From Fibrobacter sp. (lineage in GTDB: Bacteria; Fibrobacterota; Chitinivibrionia; Chitinivibrionales; Chitinispirillaceae): DNA of 64,000 nt. The DNA lies in the NCBI GenBank assembly GCA_012728995.1, contig JAAYEB010000166.1, positions 1-64,000 on the forward strand. Direction: 5' to 3'. Shown in pieces: positions 24,564 to 33,163 of the stretch. The position numbers were made by a program, and so were the translations under genes. The stretch's first letter is position 1, and each line of letters starts with the position of its first letter. The notes under the pieces were generated by a model that worked only from the letters and a program-made list of their open reading frames with translations, was not told the origin of the DNA and did not search any database.

Positions 24564-27173
24564 ATGAGAAATCAGGAATTGAAATTCAGTTATGGTATGA
24601 TGTTTCTGGTTTTAATGTTTTGTTTTGCTGCTGCAATATTGGGAGACAGCACAACAGAAGCGTTACTTTTAGCTCATTTTGATACCAGAATTGTTGCATC
24701 CATGTTTTTATTTAATGCAGCTTTTCTGTTTTTAATATCCGGAATGATTATTCCTGTTATAGACAGAATAGATCGTGGTATTTTATTTCAGACAGCTCTT
24801 CTGGTACATGTGTCGATATTAATAGTTATCCGGTTTCTTCTTTATTTAAATCTGGAATTCCTGTATCCGTTTCTTTATTCTTATGCATATATTACAAAGC
24901 TCCTTTTTTTTCTTCTTTTTTGGACTCTTGTAAACGATCTTGTTGATTCCAGAAAAGCTGCAGGTTTATTTCCCCGGCTTGCTGCTGGCGGAACTTTAGG
25001 AGCAATAGGTATATCTTTTTTTATTACGTGGTTCATGAACTTTTTTCAGGTTCAAAATCTCTTTTATATTTGGAGCGCACTTGTTTTCTGTGTTTACCTT
25101 CTTTTTATTCCGGTAAAAAAAAGAAGCTCTGGAATTCATTTTAAAGTCAATCGGGATCGAATTGATCCTCAGGTTAAAAGTATCAATTCATTATTGGATG
25201 GTATTAAACTGCTTAAGATGGAACCAATGTTGGGTCATATGTCGTTTCTGTATGGCCTGATCTTTTTTTTGCTGGTAATACAACAGTTCTATTTTTATTC
25301 TCAGATAAAAACAGCTTTGTCGGAAGCATCACAGGTTGCTTCTTTTCTGGGCTGCTTTAACGGTGTAAGTATGACAGTAACAATCATTTTACAGCTTATG
25401 ATAGCCGGCAAGGTTATCAGCCGTTTAGGTTCGACACGTTCAATGCTTCTGCTTCCTGTTATTCTGGTTTTCAATTACATTGCCATGTTATTGATATCGG
25501 CTGGAATTAGTCCGGGTGCAATTTCTTTATTTGGAGTTACGGTTGTTGGAATGGGTCTTCGTGTTGCATTTTTTGATTCATTTTTTTCGCCAAACTTTCA
25601 GATCTTTTTTTCCAGTTTACCACAGGAATTCAGGGGAAGGGGAAAGTTATGTATCGAGGGGATAATAAAACCGGTTTCGATCATTATTGCTGGTATATGG
25701 ATTATTAGAGTTATGCCTGTTATTACTGATCGGATCAATTTCTACATTCTTGCAGTATTATCCTGTATTGCGATATTTGAATCCTGGCGATTAAGATCAA
25801 AATATACAGAAAGTTTGATAATGTATTTTTCCGGATACGTTGGAAAAAGGAGTAATATTCTTTTTAAGCAATTAAAGGTATCTGGAGAACCTAATTTTTC
25901 AGCAATGGTAAATGAAAAACTGAAAAATGAGGATTTTGTTGTTAAAAAGTTCATAATTGAATTCCTCGCTGATTCTGCAACCGATGAAGCAGTGTCGATT
26001 CTTGATGAGAATCTTGGAAACAGAGACCCGCGGGTGAGAGCGTCAGTTCTTGTTGCACTGGGTAAATTAAAAATTGAAAAATCAAAAAAACATATTATCG
26101 CATGTTTATCAGATCCGGATCAACGGGTCATTGCTAATGCTGTAAGTGCATTGTGTCGGTATAAAGATCCTTCATTGAAGAAATACATTGAACCGTTTAT
26201 GAACAGTCATCATAGAAGAGTTCGTTCTGATGCCATGATAGCACTTTGGCCTTTTTCTGATGCAAAGAAAAAGGAATCTATTTTAAATGAACTTGAACAC
26301 GAATTGTTTGATTCTTCAAGTACACCGGCAAGGATCAGCAGCAATTTATATGTATTGGGAGAAATTGATGGCAGGAGATCATTGAAGATTCTGAATCAGT
26401 ATCATTTATGTAATAAATGTGGCTATGACAATCAGATGGTTTTTGACCAGATGGTAAATGCTCTTTCAAAAAAAAATGATATATCGGCTATGCATACATT
26501 ACTTGAGATTGCAGTGGATTCTGGTAGAAAAAGGCAGATGGTTATTAAAGGCAAAATTGCACACTTTTTTAAAATGAACCCAGAAGTGATTTTAGGTTTT
26601 CTTAATGAAAAATCCTGTCTTAAAAGGAATTTGATTATTCAGGCTGTTTCTGAAATGCCTGAAGATTTAATTAAAAAAATCAGGCCTGAATTAAAGGAGA
26701 TTGCGTCAGAAGAGATGTTTCAGTTGAAAAGGAATATGGATGTATTCAGCAAAGTGTCTGGATATAAAGGTACAGAACTGTTTTGTTATTCATTAATGGA
26801 AGAATACATCGAAACTGAAATAAAAAGTTTACTTTTTATTGCATCTTTAATTGATAAATCAATGAAATTGAAAACTTGTATTTTACAGGTTTTCAACAAG
26901 GATGCTTATGCGCGCGCAAATGCTTTTGAGATGATGAACAATACCGGATTTTTAAAGCTGAATCGATTGATTATAAAAATGATGGAAAAGAAAGAACGAT
27001 TATTATCTATGGTTAATCATTCTGAAATACCTGAGCCAAAATTGTATTCTATTATTAAAAGGTTTATAGATTATGAAAACAGGTGGGTGGCAAAATGTGC
27101 TGATTTTAGTTTGCATAAATTTGCAGAATATGTATCGCAATCAGGCGATTCTGGTTTGTTAAATCTTAATTAA
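24564..27173 (+). CDS. NTT/MFS-like membrane transporter domain fused to HEAT repeats
   Basis: The 869-residue protein has about 11-12 hydrophobic helices in residues 10-410, arranged like the ATP/ADP translocase (Npt/NTT) branch of major facilitator proteins (FWTLVNDLVDSRKAAGLFPRLAAGGTLGAIG). From about 430 on it is soluble and built of helical pairs with HEAT signatures (NLGNRDPRVRASVLVALGKL, LSDPDQRVIANAVSALCRY, HHRRVRSDAMIALWP). The adjacent cyclic-nucleotide-binding gene may supply a regulatory domain for it. Transport substrate is unknown; nucleotide exchange is only one option because free-living bacteria also carry such NTT-HEAT proteins. It heads a six-gene run with gaps of 30-42 bases. 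Confidence 0.8.
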   Translation: MRNQELKFSYGMMFLVLMFCFAAAILGDSTTEALLLAHFDTRIVASMFLFNAAFLFLISGMIIPVIDRIDRGILFQTALLVHVSILIVIRFLLYLNLEFLYPFLYSYAYITKLLFFLLFWTLVNDLVDSRKAAGLFPRLAAGGTLGAIGISFFITWFMNFFQVQNLFYIWSALVFCVYLLFIPVKKRSSGIHFKVNRDRIDPQVKSINSLLDGIKLLKMEPMLGHMSFLYGLIFFLLVIQQFYFYSQIKTALSEASQVASFLGCFNGVSMTVTIILQLMIAGKVISRLGSTRSMLLLPVILVFNYIAMLLISAGISPGAISLFGVTVVGMGLRVAFFDSFFSPNFQIFFSSLPQEFRGRGKLCIEGIIKPVSIIIAGIWIIRVMPVITDRINFYILAVLSCIAIFESWRLRSKYTESLIMYFSGYVGKRSNILFKQLKVSGEPNFSAMVNEKLKNEDFVVKKFIIEFLADSATDEAVSILDENLGNRDPRVRASVLVALGKLKIEKSKKHIIACLSDPDQRVIANAVSALCRYKDPSLKKYIEPFMNSHHRRVRSDAMIALWPFSDAKKKESILNELEHELFDSSSTPARISSNLYVLGEIDGRRSLKILNQYHLCNKCGYDNQMVFDQMVNALSKKNDISAMHTLLEIAVDSGRKRQMVIKGKIAHFFKMNPEVILGFLNEKSCLKRNLIIQAVSEMPEDLIKKIRPELKEIASEEMFQLKRNMDVFSKVSGYKGTELFCYSLMEEYIETEIKSLLFIASLIDKSMKLKTCILQVFNKDAYARANAFEMMNNTGFLKLNRLIIKMMEKKERLLSMVNHSEIPEPKLYSIIKRFIDYENRWVAKCADFSLHKFAEYVSQSGDSGLLNLN

Positions 27174-27210
27174 TGACCACATCACAGAACAACCAGAGGA
27201 AGAGATAAAT

Positions 27211-27702
27211 ATGGATGAAAGATTGTCCTGCAACTTACTCGAAAATGTGTTGATCTTGAAAGAATGCCGGTTATTCTGTAATGTTAATACAAGTGAATTG
27301 CGTGCCGTTTCGCAAATAGCTCAAGAAGTATTTTTCGATAAGGGGCAGTGTATTATAAAAGAAGGCGAGAAAGGTAATTCTCTTTACCTGATAAAATCAG
27401 GGCAGGTACAGATGTTTCAGAAATCAATAAAAACAGGAGAATCGTTAAAAAAGGAAATACTTTATAGTGGGGATTGTTTTGGTGAGATGGCTGTAATAGA
27501 TGAGGAAATCCGGACAAAAACAGCTGTTTCAATGGGGAATTCTATCATGCTCAGAATAAACAGGGATGATTTATATAACACTATTCAGCTATATCCATCT
27601 ATTGGAATAGAACTTTTTTGCAGGATTGTTAAAATGATATATAAAGAAAAACAATATCTCGAAAAGTTAATAGGCGACAGGCAGAATATGGAATCTGTCT
27701 AA
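27211..27702 (+). CDS. Free-standing cyclic-nucleotide-binding (CAP_ED) domain protein
   Basis: The 163-residue protein is essentially one cNMP-binding fold: CRLFCNVNTSELRAVSQIAQE, GQCIIKEGEKGNSLYLIKSGQVQMF and SGDCFGEMAVIDEEIRTKTAVS. The last run is the phosphate-binding cassette; the usual Arg of R-T/S-A is present as R-T-K-T-A, so ligand binding is plausible. There is no DNA-binding helix-turn-helix, unlike CRP/FNR regulators. It lies 37 bases after the transporter-HEAT gene and 30 bases before a lipoprotein gene. It probably regulates the transporter-HEAT protein by direct contact. That is inference. Confidence 0.85.
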   Translation: MDERLSCNLLENVLILKECRLFCNVNTSELRAVSQIAQEVFFDKGQCIIKEGEKGNSLYLIKSGQVQMFQKSIKTGESLKKEILYSGDCFGEMAVIDEEIRTKTAVSMGNSIMLRINRDDLYNTIQLYPSIGIELFCRIVKMIYKEKQYLEKLIGDRQNMESV

Positions 27703-27732
27703 TTTGAGTCTTTCTTGTAAGCAGTAGAATGT

Positions 27733-29166
27733 ATGGCCTTTGCACTTATAATGATTACAGGTTTAATTTTGTTTGCCTGTGCTCCAGTGAACATGGATGT
27801 TTATGTTCATATGATGCACAATCAGGAAATTTATCTGCGTGAAGAAGTCGTACCAGCTTTTGAGGCTGAAAACCGTGTGAAAATAGATGTAAGACATTAT
27901 GAATTAACTGATAGATTACATGAGATACTTGGAGATGACAACGTGAAACCGGCGCTTGTTAAAATTCCATTCGACAAAAGTGCAGCTTTGATGCAGAAAA
28001 ATATTTTGATGCCTCTTGATTCTATTATATCTGAAGAGGATCTTGAAGAATTTAAAAAGGAATACCTTTTGATGTCTTTGGGAGCATTGGACGGAAAACA
28101 GTATCTTGTACCTAGAAAATTCGAAACAAGAATAATGGTTTTTTGTAAAAGTAAGGTATCTGAAGCGGTATTGATTTGGCGTGAATACAGGGATCAGATC
28201 AGTACGGAACTAAAAAAATATAATGGATATGGACTCCCCGACACATATTTGCTTGAAGAGGACCCTGAATCATGGGATTATTATGATATTTTTGTAGTTG
28301 GGTGGATTTGGGCTAACAGAACGTATTATGGTAAAAAAATGGCGAGAATTGCTCACAGAGGCCAAAACTACTCAGGTACATCATTACGGATTATTGATCG
28401 GGTTTTCCAGTTAAATGGAGATATTTCTGAGGTTAATTCGATGAAAGGGGATGGAGTTATTGATGCTTTTTATTGGGAAGCTGTTTATGTTTCAGCTGGT
28501 ATCTTTAATCCGCAAATGTGGGAAAAAAGATGGGCCGGGAATGAAATCTGGCAGGGGTTTGGCAGAGGTGAAGTCTTTCTTTCATTTATGACACAATTGG
28601 ATTGTTTTTTTATTCATGGAACTGGAAAAGATGGTCTGAATGGTTTTCTTGAAAATCCCGATGATATGGGAGTGGCAACTATGCCTGTTGGTTGCTCCAT
28701 GGAATTAAATACAGAAAAAGGTGTTCCCAGACGTATCGGAAAAAAGACCATTTCAACAGGAGGATGGTGGTGGGGAATTCCAAAAAATAGCCCTGCGCCT
28801 GCGGCATCATTTAAATTTTTATCTTACATAACAGGTGTTTCTGCTCTGATTCAGGAGAGTACAAGGTTTGGAATGATTCCGGTAAGAAAAAATGTTCTTG
28901 AAGATATACAAATGTTATTCGGTGGAATGTGGATTTCTGATATCTACAATGTTTCTTTAAAACAGCTAATGCATAATGGGAATGTTACTATTGGTTCAGA
29001 TGCTGCTTTTGAAAAAATTTCTTCATTATATCTGGAGGCCTGGAATGATATTGTTGTAAATCGAAACTGGTCTTCAGATAAAATGATTCCATCAAGGGAG
29101 TATATCAGTAAGTTGTTAGATACTAAATATGGACAGAAAATTACAGAAATGGCATCCGTAAAATAG
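27733..29166 (+). CDS. Extracellular solute-binding lipoprotein (family 1 type) without a permease
   Basis: The 477-residue protein has a signal peptide with lipobox L13-F-A-C16, although its n-region has no basic residues. The fold is that of ABC-type sugar-binding proteins: YLREEVVPAFEAENRVKIDVRHYELTDRLHEIL, KPALVKIPFDKSAALMQKNILMPLD, FLSFMTQLDCF, GWWWGIPKNSPAPAASFKFLSYITG and FGMIPVRKNV. No ABC permease or ATPase is encoded nearby. It sits between a cNMP-domain gene (30 bases) and a TPR gene (36 bases). It may act as a ligand sensor at the membrane rather than in import; that is inference from context. Confidence 0.82.
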   Translation: MAFALIMITGLILFACAPVNMDVYVHMMHNQEIYLREEVVPAFEAENRVKIDVRHYELTDRLHEILGDDNVKPALVKIPFDKSAALMQKNILMPLDSIISEEDLEEFKKEYLLMSLGALDGKQYLVPRKFETRIMVFCKSKVSEAVLIWREYRDQISTELKKYNGYGLPDTYLLEEDPESWDYYDIFVVGWIWANRTYYGKKMARIAHRGQNYSGTSLRIIDRVFQLNGDISEVNSMKGDGVIDAFYWEAVYVSAGIFNPQMWEKRWAGNEIWQGFGRGEVFLSFMTQLDCFFIHGTGKDGLNGFLENPDDMGVATMPVGCSMELNTEKGVPRRIGKKTISTGGWWWGIPKNSPAPAASFKFLSYITGVSALIQESTRFGMIPVRKNVLEDIQMLFGGMWISDIYNVSLKQLMHNGNVTIGSDAAFEKISSLYLEAWNDIVVNRNWSSDKMIPSREYISKLLDTKYGQKITEMASVK

Positions 29167-29202
29167 CTGAAACAAGAATAATTAAAAAGTGAAGCTTGGT
29201 TA

Positions 29203-30681
29203 ATGGAAAAAGACACATATAAAAAGGATGAGCAGGATATAGAGGTATTGCGTGAATTGTATTCTGCAGGTCAGAGGGACAAAGAAACTGTAATGAATCT
29301 TGCTCAGTATTATACCAATCGTGGCTGGTATAATGAAGCTATTGATATTTTAAAAGATGCTATTGCAAACCACTGTGATGATTATATGCTGCTGCTTGAA
29401 TATGGCAATACCTGCTTCAGACGAAAAGATTATAAAACAGCAGTCGAATCGTTCAGAAAAGTAACTGAATTAAAACCTCAAAGTGTAGAGGGATGGAATA
29501 ATCTTGGCATTGGGTTGATACAAATTGGAGATTTTGAGGCTGCCAGGGAGGCTTTCAGTAAAGTTCTTCAGATTGAACCTCAAAATCCCGGTGCATTAAT
29601 GAATGTTGGAAACTGTTTTTACAACAGCAGGGATTATGAAGAAGCACGAAACTTTTTTAAGGAGGTCATCAAGCTTAAACCGGATTTTACTGATGCATGG
29701 TTTAATCTGGGTAATACATTTATTGAATTGGAAGATTATGGTCAGGCCAGAATCTCATTTGAAAAAGCTCTGAACTATGATCCAGATTTTTTTTCAGCAT
29801 TGAAGAATTTAGGCTTTGTATATGATAAAATGGAATTATGTAATGAAGCAGAAAACTGTTATCTGAAAGCGATCGAAAAGTGTAAAGCTGATGCTGCAAT
29901 CCGGGTTAATCTCGGAAACCTTTATCTCAGGCAGAAAAAATTCGATGATGCCAGGAGGTGCTTTTTAAAAGCTGTCAGACTTGCTCCTTACAATACAAGT
30001 GGATGGATGGGGTTGCGTTATCTTGCACTTATAAAAGGAGATTTGAATATGTTCGTAAGGGCTACACTGGCGTCACTTCCAAGGCTTAGTGATGAAATAC
30101 TGGCCCAGAGCATTGAAATCCTTTACGAATTTAATCAGTTGTCAAAAGCCGAAGAGATACTTGCACAGGCCGATCGTCTTGGCAGAACTGCAGATCTGCT
30201 TGATCTTCAAAAATTGCTGATAGCTCAGAAAAAGAGGAGTGATACAGAGGAAACCGCAGATATTTATAAAAGATTGTGTAACGTAACTCAGACCGATACA
30301 ATCAGAAAAGGGTTGGCCCGATATGCACTGGAAAAGGGATTACATGATCAGGTGATCAAATATATTCAGAGTATGGAAAATCCGGACGATGCTGCATACG
30401 GCTTGATTTGGCGTGCATTTCTGGCAAAAAATGAGATATCTAAGGCAAAACAGCAAATACAAAACTATATTAAAGAAAATCCTGAAAGTTATGATTGCTG
30501 GTTTCTTTTGGCAAGAATTGAAGCGTTGAGAGGGCATAGAATTCGCGCTGAAAGATTTCTGGTTCGTGCATTGGAAAATGGATTTACTAATCTGGAGGAA
30601 CTTAATCAATATTCCGATTTAAAGGAAATATTTGATTCTCTTGCTCAATCATCAAAAGACAGGCTTCTTGAATGTCATTAA
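29203..30681 (+). CDS. Tetratricopeptide repeat protein
   Basis: The 492-residue soluble protein has at least seven consecutive TPR units between residues 25 and 290 (WYNEAIDILKDAI, YKTAVESFRKVTELKPQSVEGWNNLG, FEAAREAFSKVLQIEPQNPGALMNVG, YEEARNFFKEVIKLKP). A second, more diverged helical part runs to the C-terminus. No signal peptide or membrane segment is seen, so it is cytoplasmic. TPR arrays scaffold protein complexes; here it may link the lipoprotein/transporter genes upstream with the regulator genes downstream. Confidence 0.9.
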   Translation: MEKDTYKKDEQDIEVLRELYSAGQRDKETVMNLAQYYTNRGWYNEAIDILKDAIANHCDDYMLLLEYGNTCFRRKDYKTAVESFRKVTELKPQSVEGWNNLGIGLIQIGDFEAAREAFSKVLQIEPQNPGALMNVGNCFYNSRDYEEARNFFKEVIKLKPDFTDAWFNLGNTFIELEDYGQARISFEKALNYDPDFFSALKNLGFVYDKMELCNEAENCYLKAIEKCKADAAIRVNLGNLYLRQKKFDDARRCFLKAVRLAPYNTSGWMGLRYLALIKGDLNMFVRATLASLPRLSDEILAQSIEILYEFNQLSKAEEILAQADRLGRTADLLDLQKLLIAQKKRSDTEETADIYKRLCNVTQTDTIRKGLARYALEKGLHDQVIKYIQSMENPDDAAYGLIWRAFLAKNEISKAKQQIQNYIKENPESYDCWFLLARIEALRGHRIRAERFLVRALENGFTNLEELNQYSDLKEIFDSLAQSSKDRLLECH

Positions 30682-30723
30682 AAAAAATTACAGGTTTAAA
30701 GGTAAAAGAAAGGCGGTTATGAA

Positions 30724-31866
30724 ATGAGAAGAGTAGATCGCATTCCTGAGTCAGTTTTCGGAATGGAAAACAGCTCGATTGATTCGAACCGTTTTTACTC
30801 GATTCTTCTTGATGCAAAAGCGGCTGCTGTATCGGAGAATATGTGTGATATTGCAGATAAGCTGCTTTTGAATGAAAAAGAAAATGCAAAAATTGCTTTG
30901 GATCAGCTATGGAATCTGAAAAAAAATCTGACATCAGAGAGCAGCAAAACGCTGGATTTATTAATCAACTATTATCAGGAAAAAATGGACATTCTTCGTA
31001 CCAAAGAGGAACAGATCAAGAAAGTGAGTATGGATTCACGAAATCTCCTCGAGGAAAAACGCAGGCGTGATGAAGAAGTTGCATCAATAAAACAGCAGAT
31101 CCTTGAATGTACAAAAGAACTTGAGATTTTGAATTCGAAACTGCAAACTTTGAGAACAAAGGAACAGGAACTTTTACTTATAGAAAAGCAGCTTAAATGT
31201 GAACTTGATAAAAATGAAAATGAAATTGTAAACGGATTGTATGAGATTATTTTAAGTCAGAAAAATGAATTGGGACAATCGGAATGCGAAATTAATGAAG
31301 AAGCAGCAGCAGATGATGTTAAAAGGGATGATGTTGTCAAAAATGAGTTCGATTCTCCACAGGTTGAGTACAAAGAACCTCAGATTCTGCAGTCAGAAAT
31401 TATCGATAACTTCAACATTACAAAGAAAATAATTGAGCCTCCTGTTTTCCCGAAATCTGTGGTTAAAACAACCAAGGGCAGAATAATTGGTGAATATTAT
31501 TATGATAACAGGGTGTATAAAAATGAACGCCATTATATTTTCAACAGCAGGTTCTTCTGTGAGCATCTCTCAAACAACATCAAACTTCTAAGACAGAGGT
31601 TTAACCAGACTGTATATTCTGAAACCATCCAGATGATACAGGATGCATATAAGCGGGTTTCTGAGAATGTTAAACTGCATTTTGAAATTGCTACAAATGA
31701 AGTTTTGAATGAAAAATCATTAAAGCAGCTATGGATTGATTCTAAAAATAGATCAATAGATGAAATGGAGCGATTTTGCAACCGGTTAAATGCAAAAATC
31801 GGAGTTTTAGGTGTAAATTACAATGCCATGCTGATAGAACAGATGAAACGGTGTACAGAAAACTGA
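30724..31866 (+). CDS. Coiled-coil protein of unknown function
   Basis: The 380-residue protein has no recognised family. Residues about 55-190 form a long charged coiled coil (KEEQIKKVSMDSRNLLEEKRR). An acidic, low-complexity stretch (195-240) follows. A C-terminal globular part (about 250-380) is rich in aromatic and basic residues, with GRIIGEYYYDNRVYKNERHYIF and helices to the end. No signal peptide or membrane helix is seen. It lies 42 bases after the TPR gene and overlaps the start of the membrane AraC-type gene, so it is likely made together with both. Confidence 0.6.
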   Translation: MRRVDRIPESVFGMENSSIDSNRFYSILLDAKAAAVSENMCDIADKLLLNEKENAKIALDQLWNLKKNLTSESSKTLDLLINYYQEKMDILRTKEEQIKKVSMDSRNLLEEKRRRDEEVASIKQQILECTKELEILNSKLQTLRTKEQELLLIEKQLKCELDKNENEIVNGLYEIILSQKNELGQSECEINEEAAADDVKRDDVVKNEFDSPQVEYKEPQILQSEIIDNFNITKKIIEPPVFPKSVVKTTKGRIIGEYYYDNRVYKNERHYIFNSRFFCEHLSNNIKLLRQRFNQTVYSETIQMIQDAYKRVSENVKLHFEIATNEVLNEKSLKQLWIDSKNRSIDEMERFCNRLNAKIGVLGVNYNAMLIEQMKRCTEN

Positions 31867-32606
31867 TTTTCAATATTCTGAAAACGATAATTTTGCTTTT
31901 GTCAGTATCTATTATTCTCTCTGCAGATACTTTGCCGACAAATGACAGTGTTTCCAGGTCGGAAAGTATTGATTTTGCAGATAATTCGAAAGAAACGGAT
32001 ATCCCGAAAAGTTCGGAAGCAGATGAGTCCGATCTGAACAAAAAAAGAAATCCAGCATTTATAAAGCAATACTTCCAGAAATTTTTACATAATTCTGTTG
32101 AAAATCTAAAAGGTTTTACTGAAAAAATCAAAACACTGCGTCACTATGGTGTAAAATTAATTGTTTTGCTTGTTTCTGTGACTGTAATAATTGCAACATT
32201 GGTTTTTTATATGCAGAAACAGGATCGGGTCCGTTTTTTGACAACCACTCGCTTATCAGTTATGGATAAAGAGGTACAGAGGGCTTGCAGACTGATTGAA
32301 CGTAAGTTTACAGACCGTAGCCTGACTCCTGAAGTGGTGTGTGGTGAACTGGTTACAGGAGAAGCTTTTTTGCAGGCACTTTTTAAAAAAGAACTGGGAA
32401 TGAGTATAGAGGATTTCACAAATCAGGTCAGGATAAACAGAGCCAGAATTATATTAAACAGGAATCGGGAGGCAGATACTGATGAGCTGGTTTACGAAAC
32501 CGGTTTTAAGGATACAGAAGAATTTTTGAATGCTTTCAACAAAATAACAGGAGTCAGTTTCGAGTCGTTCAGAAATAGTATCAGAATGGAAACTGAAGTT
32601 ATCTGA
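31851..32606 (+). CDS. Membrane-anchored AraC-type DNA-binding protein
   Basis: The chosen start is GTG at 31851, inside the end of the upstream gene; it opens directly onto a hydrophobic segment (IFNILKTIILLLSVSIILSA). The product is about 251 residues. A 70-residue polar linker and a second membrane helix (LIVLLVSVTVIIATLVFYM) follow, then about 125 cytoplasmic residues. The last 100 match the double helix-turn-helix of AraC/XylS proteins (ACRLIERKFTDRSLTPEVVCGEL, FKKELGMSIEDFTNQVRINRARIIL, YETGFKDTEEFLNAFNKITGVSFESFR). It would place a transcription factor at the membrane, last in a run with a solute-binding lipoprotein. Exact start is uncertain. Confidence 0.7.
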   Translation: MYRKLIFNILKTIILLLSVSIILSADTLPTNDSVSRSESIDFADNSKETDIPKSSEADESDLNKKRNPAFIKQYFQKFLHNSVENLKGFTEKIKTLRHYGVKLIVLLVSVTVIIATLVFYMQKQDRVRFLTTTRLSVMDKEVQRACRLIERKFTDRSLTPEVVCGELVTGEAFLQALFKKELGMSIEDFTNQVRINRARIILNRNREADTDELVYETGFKDTEEFLNAFNKITGVSFESFRNSIRMETEVI

Positions 32607-32911
32607 TCTTTAAAATTTTTTTATGATTTTCTTTCTTTTTGCTACAGTAGATGCTTACACAAGAAATGATTGGAAAAAAATTGAAGTATCAGATACTCTG
32701 AATATGGTTTTTTAGGGGCAGATTGGTAAAAGGCTACACAAATTTTATTGTATACTGAAAGACTTTCATTCACTTGCAAAAAAAATAAATCAGATCAAAC
32801 CGGGAGCATGAATCGGATCTATTGATTTAGTTTGCTTAAACGGTTGCTAAAAATCTATTTTATCGCTTCTGAACAATATTTTATTATTAATATTTTGTAC
32901 AGGCTTATTTT
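32607..32911. other. Intergenic region upstream of tRNA-Pro
   Basis: No gene or clear terminator is seen in this AT-rich stretch. Possible promoter-like sequences are present but no hexamer pair has good spacing. Confidence 0.4.
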
Positions 32912-32985
32912 CGGAGTGTAGCGCAGTCTGGTAGCGCACTTGGTTCGGGACTAAGTGGTCGGAGGTTCAAATCCTCTCACTCCGA
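32912..32985 (+). tRNA. tRNA-Pro (anticodon CGG)
   Basis: Acceptor arms CGGAGTG (32912-32918) and CACTCCG (32978-32984) pair, with discriminator A. The anticodon stem CTTGG/CTAAG encloses TTCGGGA, giving anticodon CGG. The T arm GGAGG-TTCAAAT-CCTCT follows. CCA is not encoded. Confidence 0.95.
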
Positions 32986-32995
32986 TTTAAAATTT

Positions 32996-33040
32996 AAAAG
33001 GCTTTAAGTCATTTAAAAAAACTGATTTAAAGCCTTTTTT
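32996..33040 (+). terminator. Intrinsic terminator of tRNA-Pro
   Basis: AAAAGGCTTTAA (32996-33007) pairs with TTTAAAGCCTTTT (33026-33038), and the right arm continues into a T-run. It begins 11 bases after the tRNA. Confidence 0.85.
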
Positions 33041-33163
33041 GTTAAGCTTACTGTAATGAGAACAAGAATACAACAGTAAAGTACAAGCTGTAGGATTTGG
33101 TGTCTCTTTAGGGTGTGATTATGTTGATCGACTTCCTGGTAAAGAAGAGGTGGGGTAAACTAC

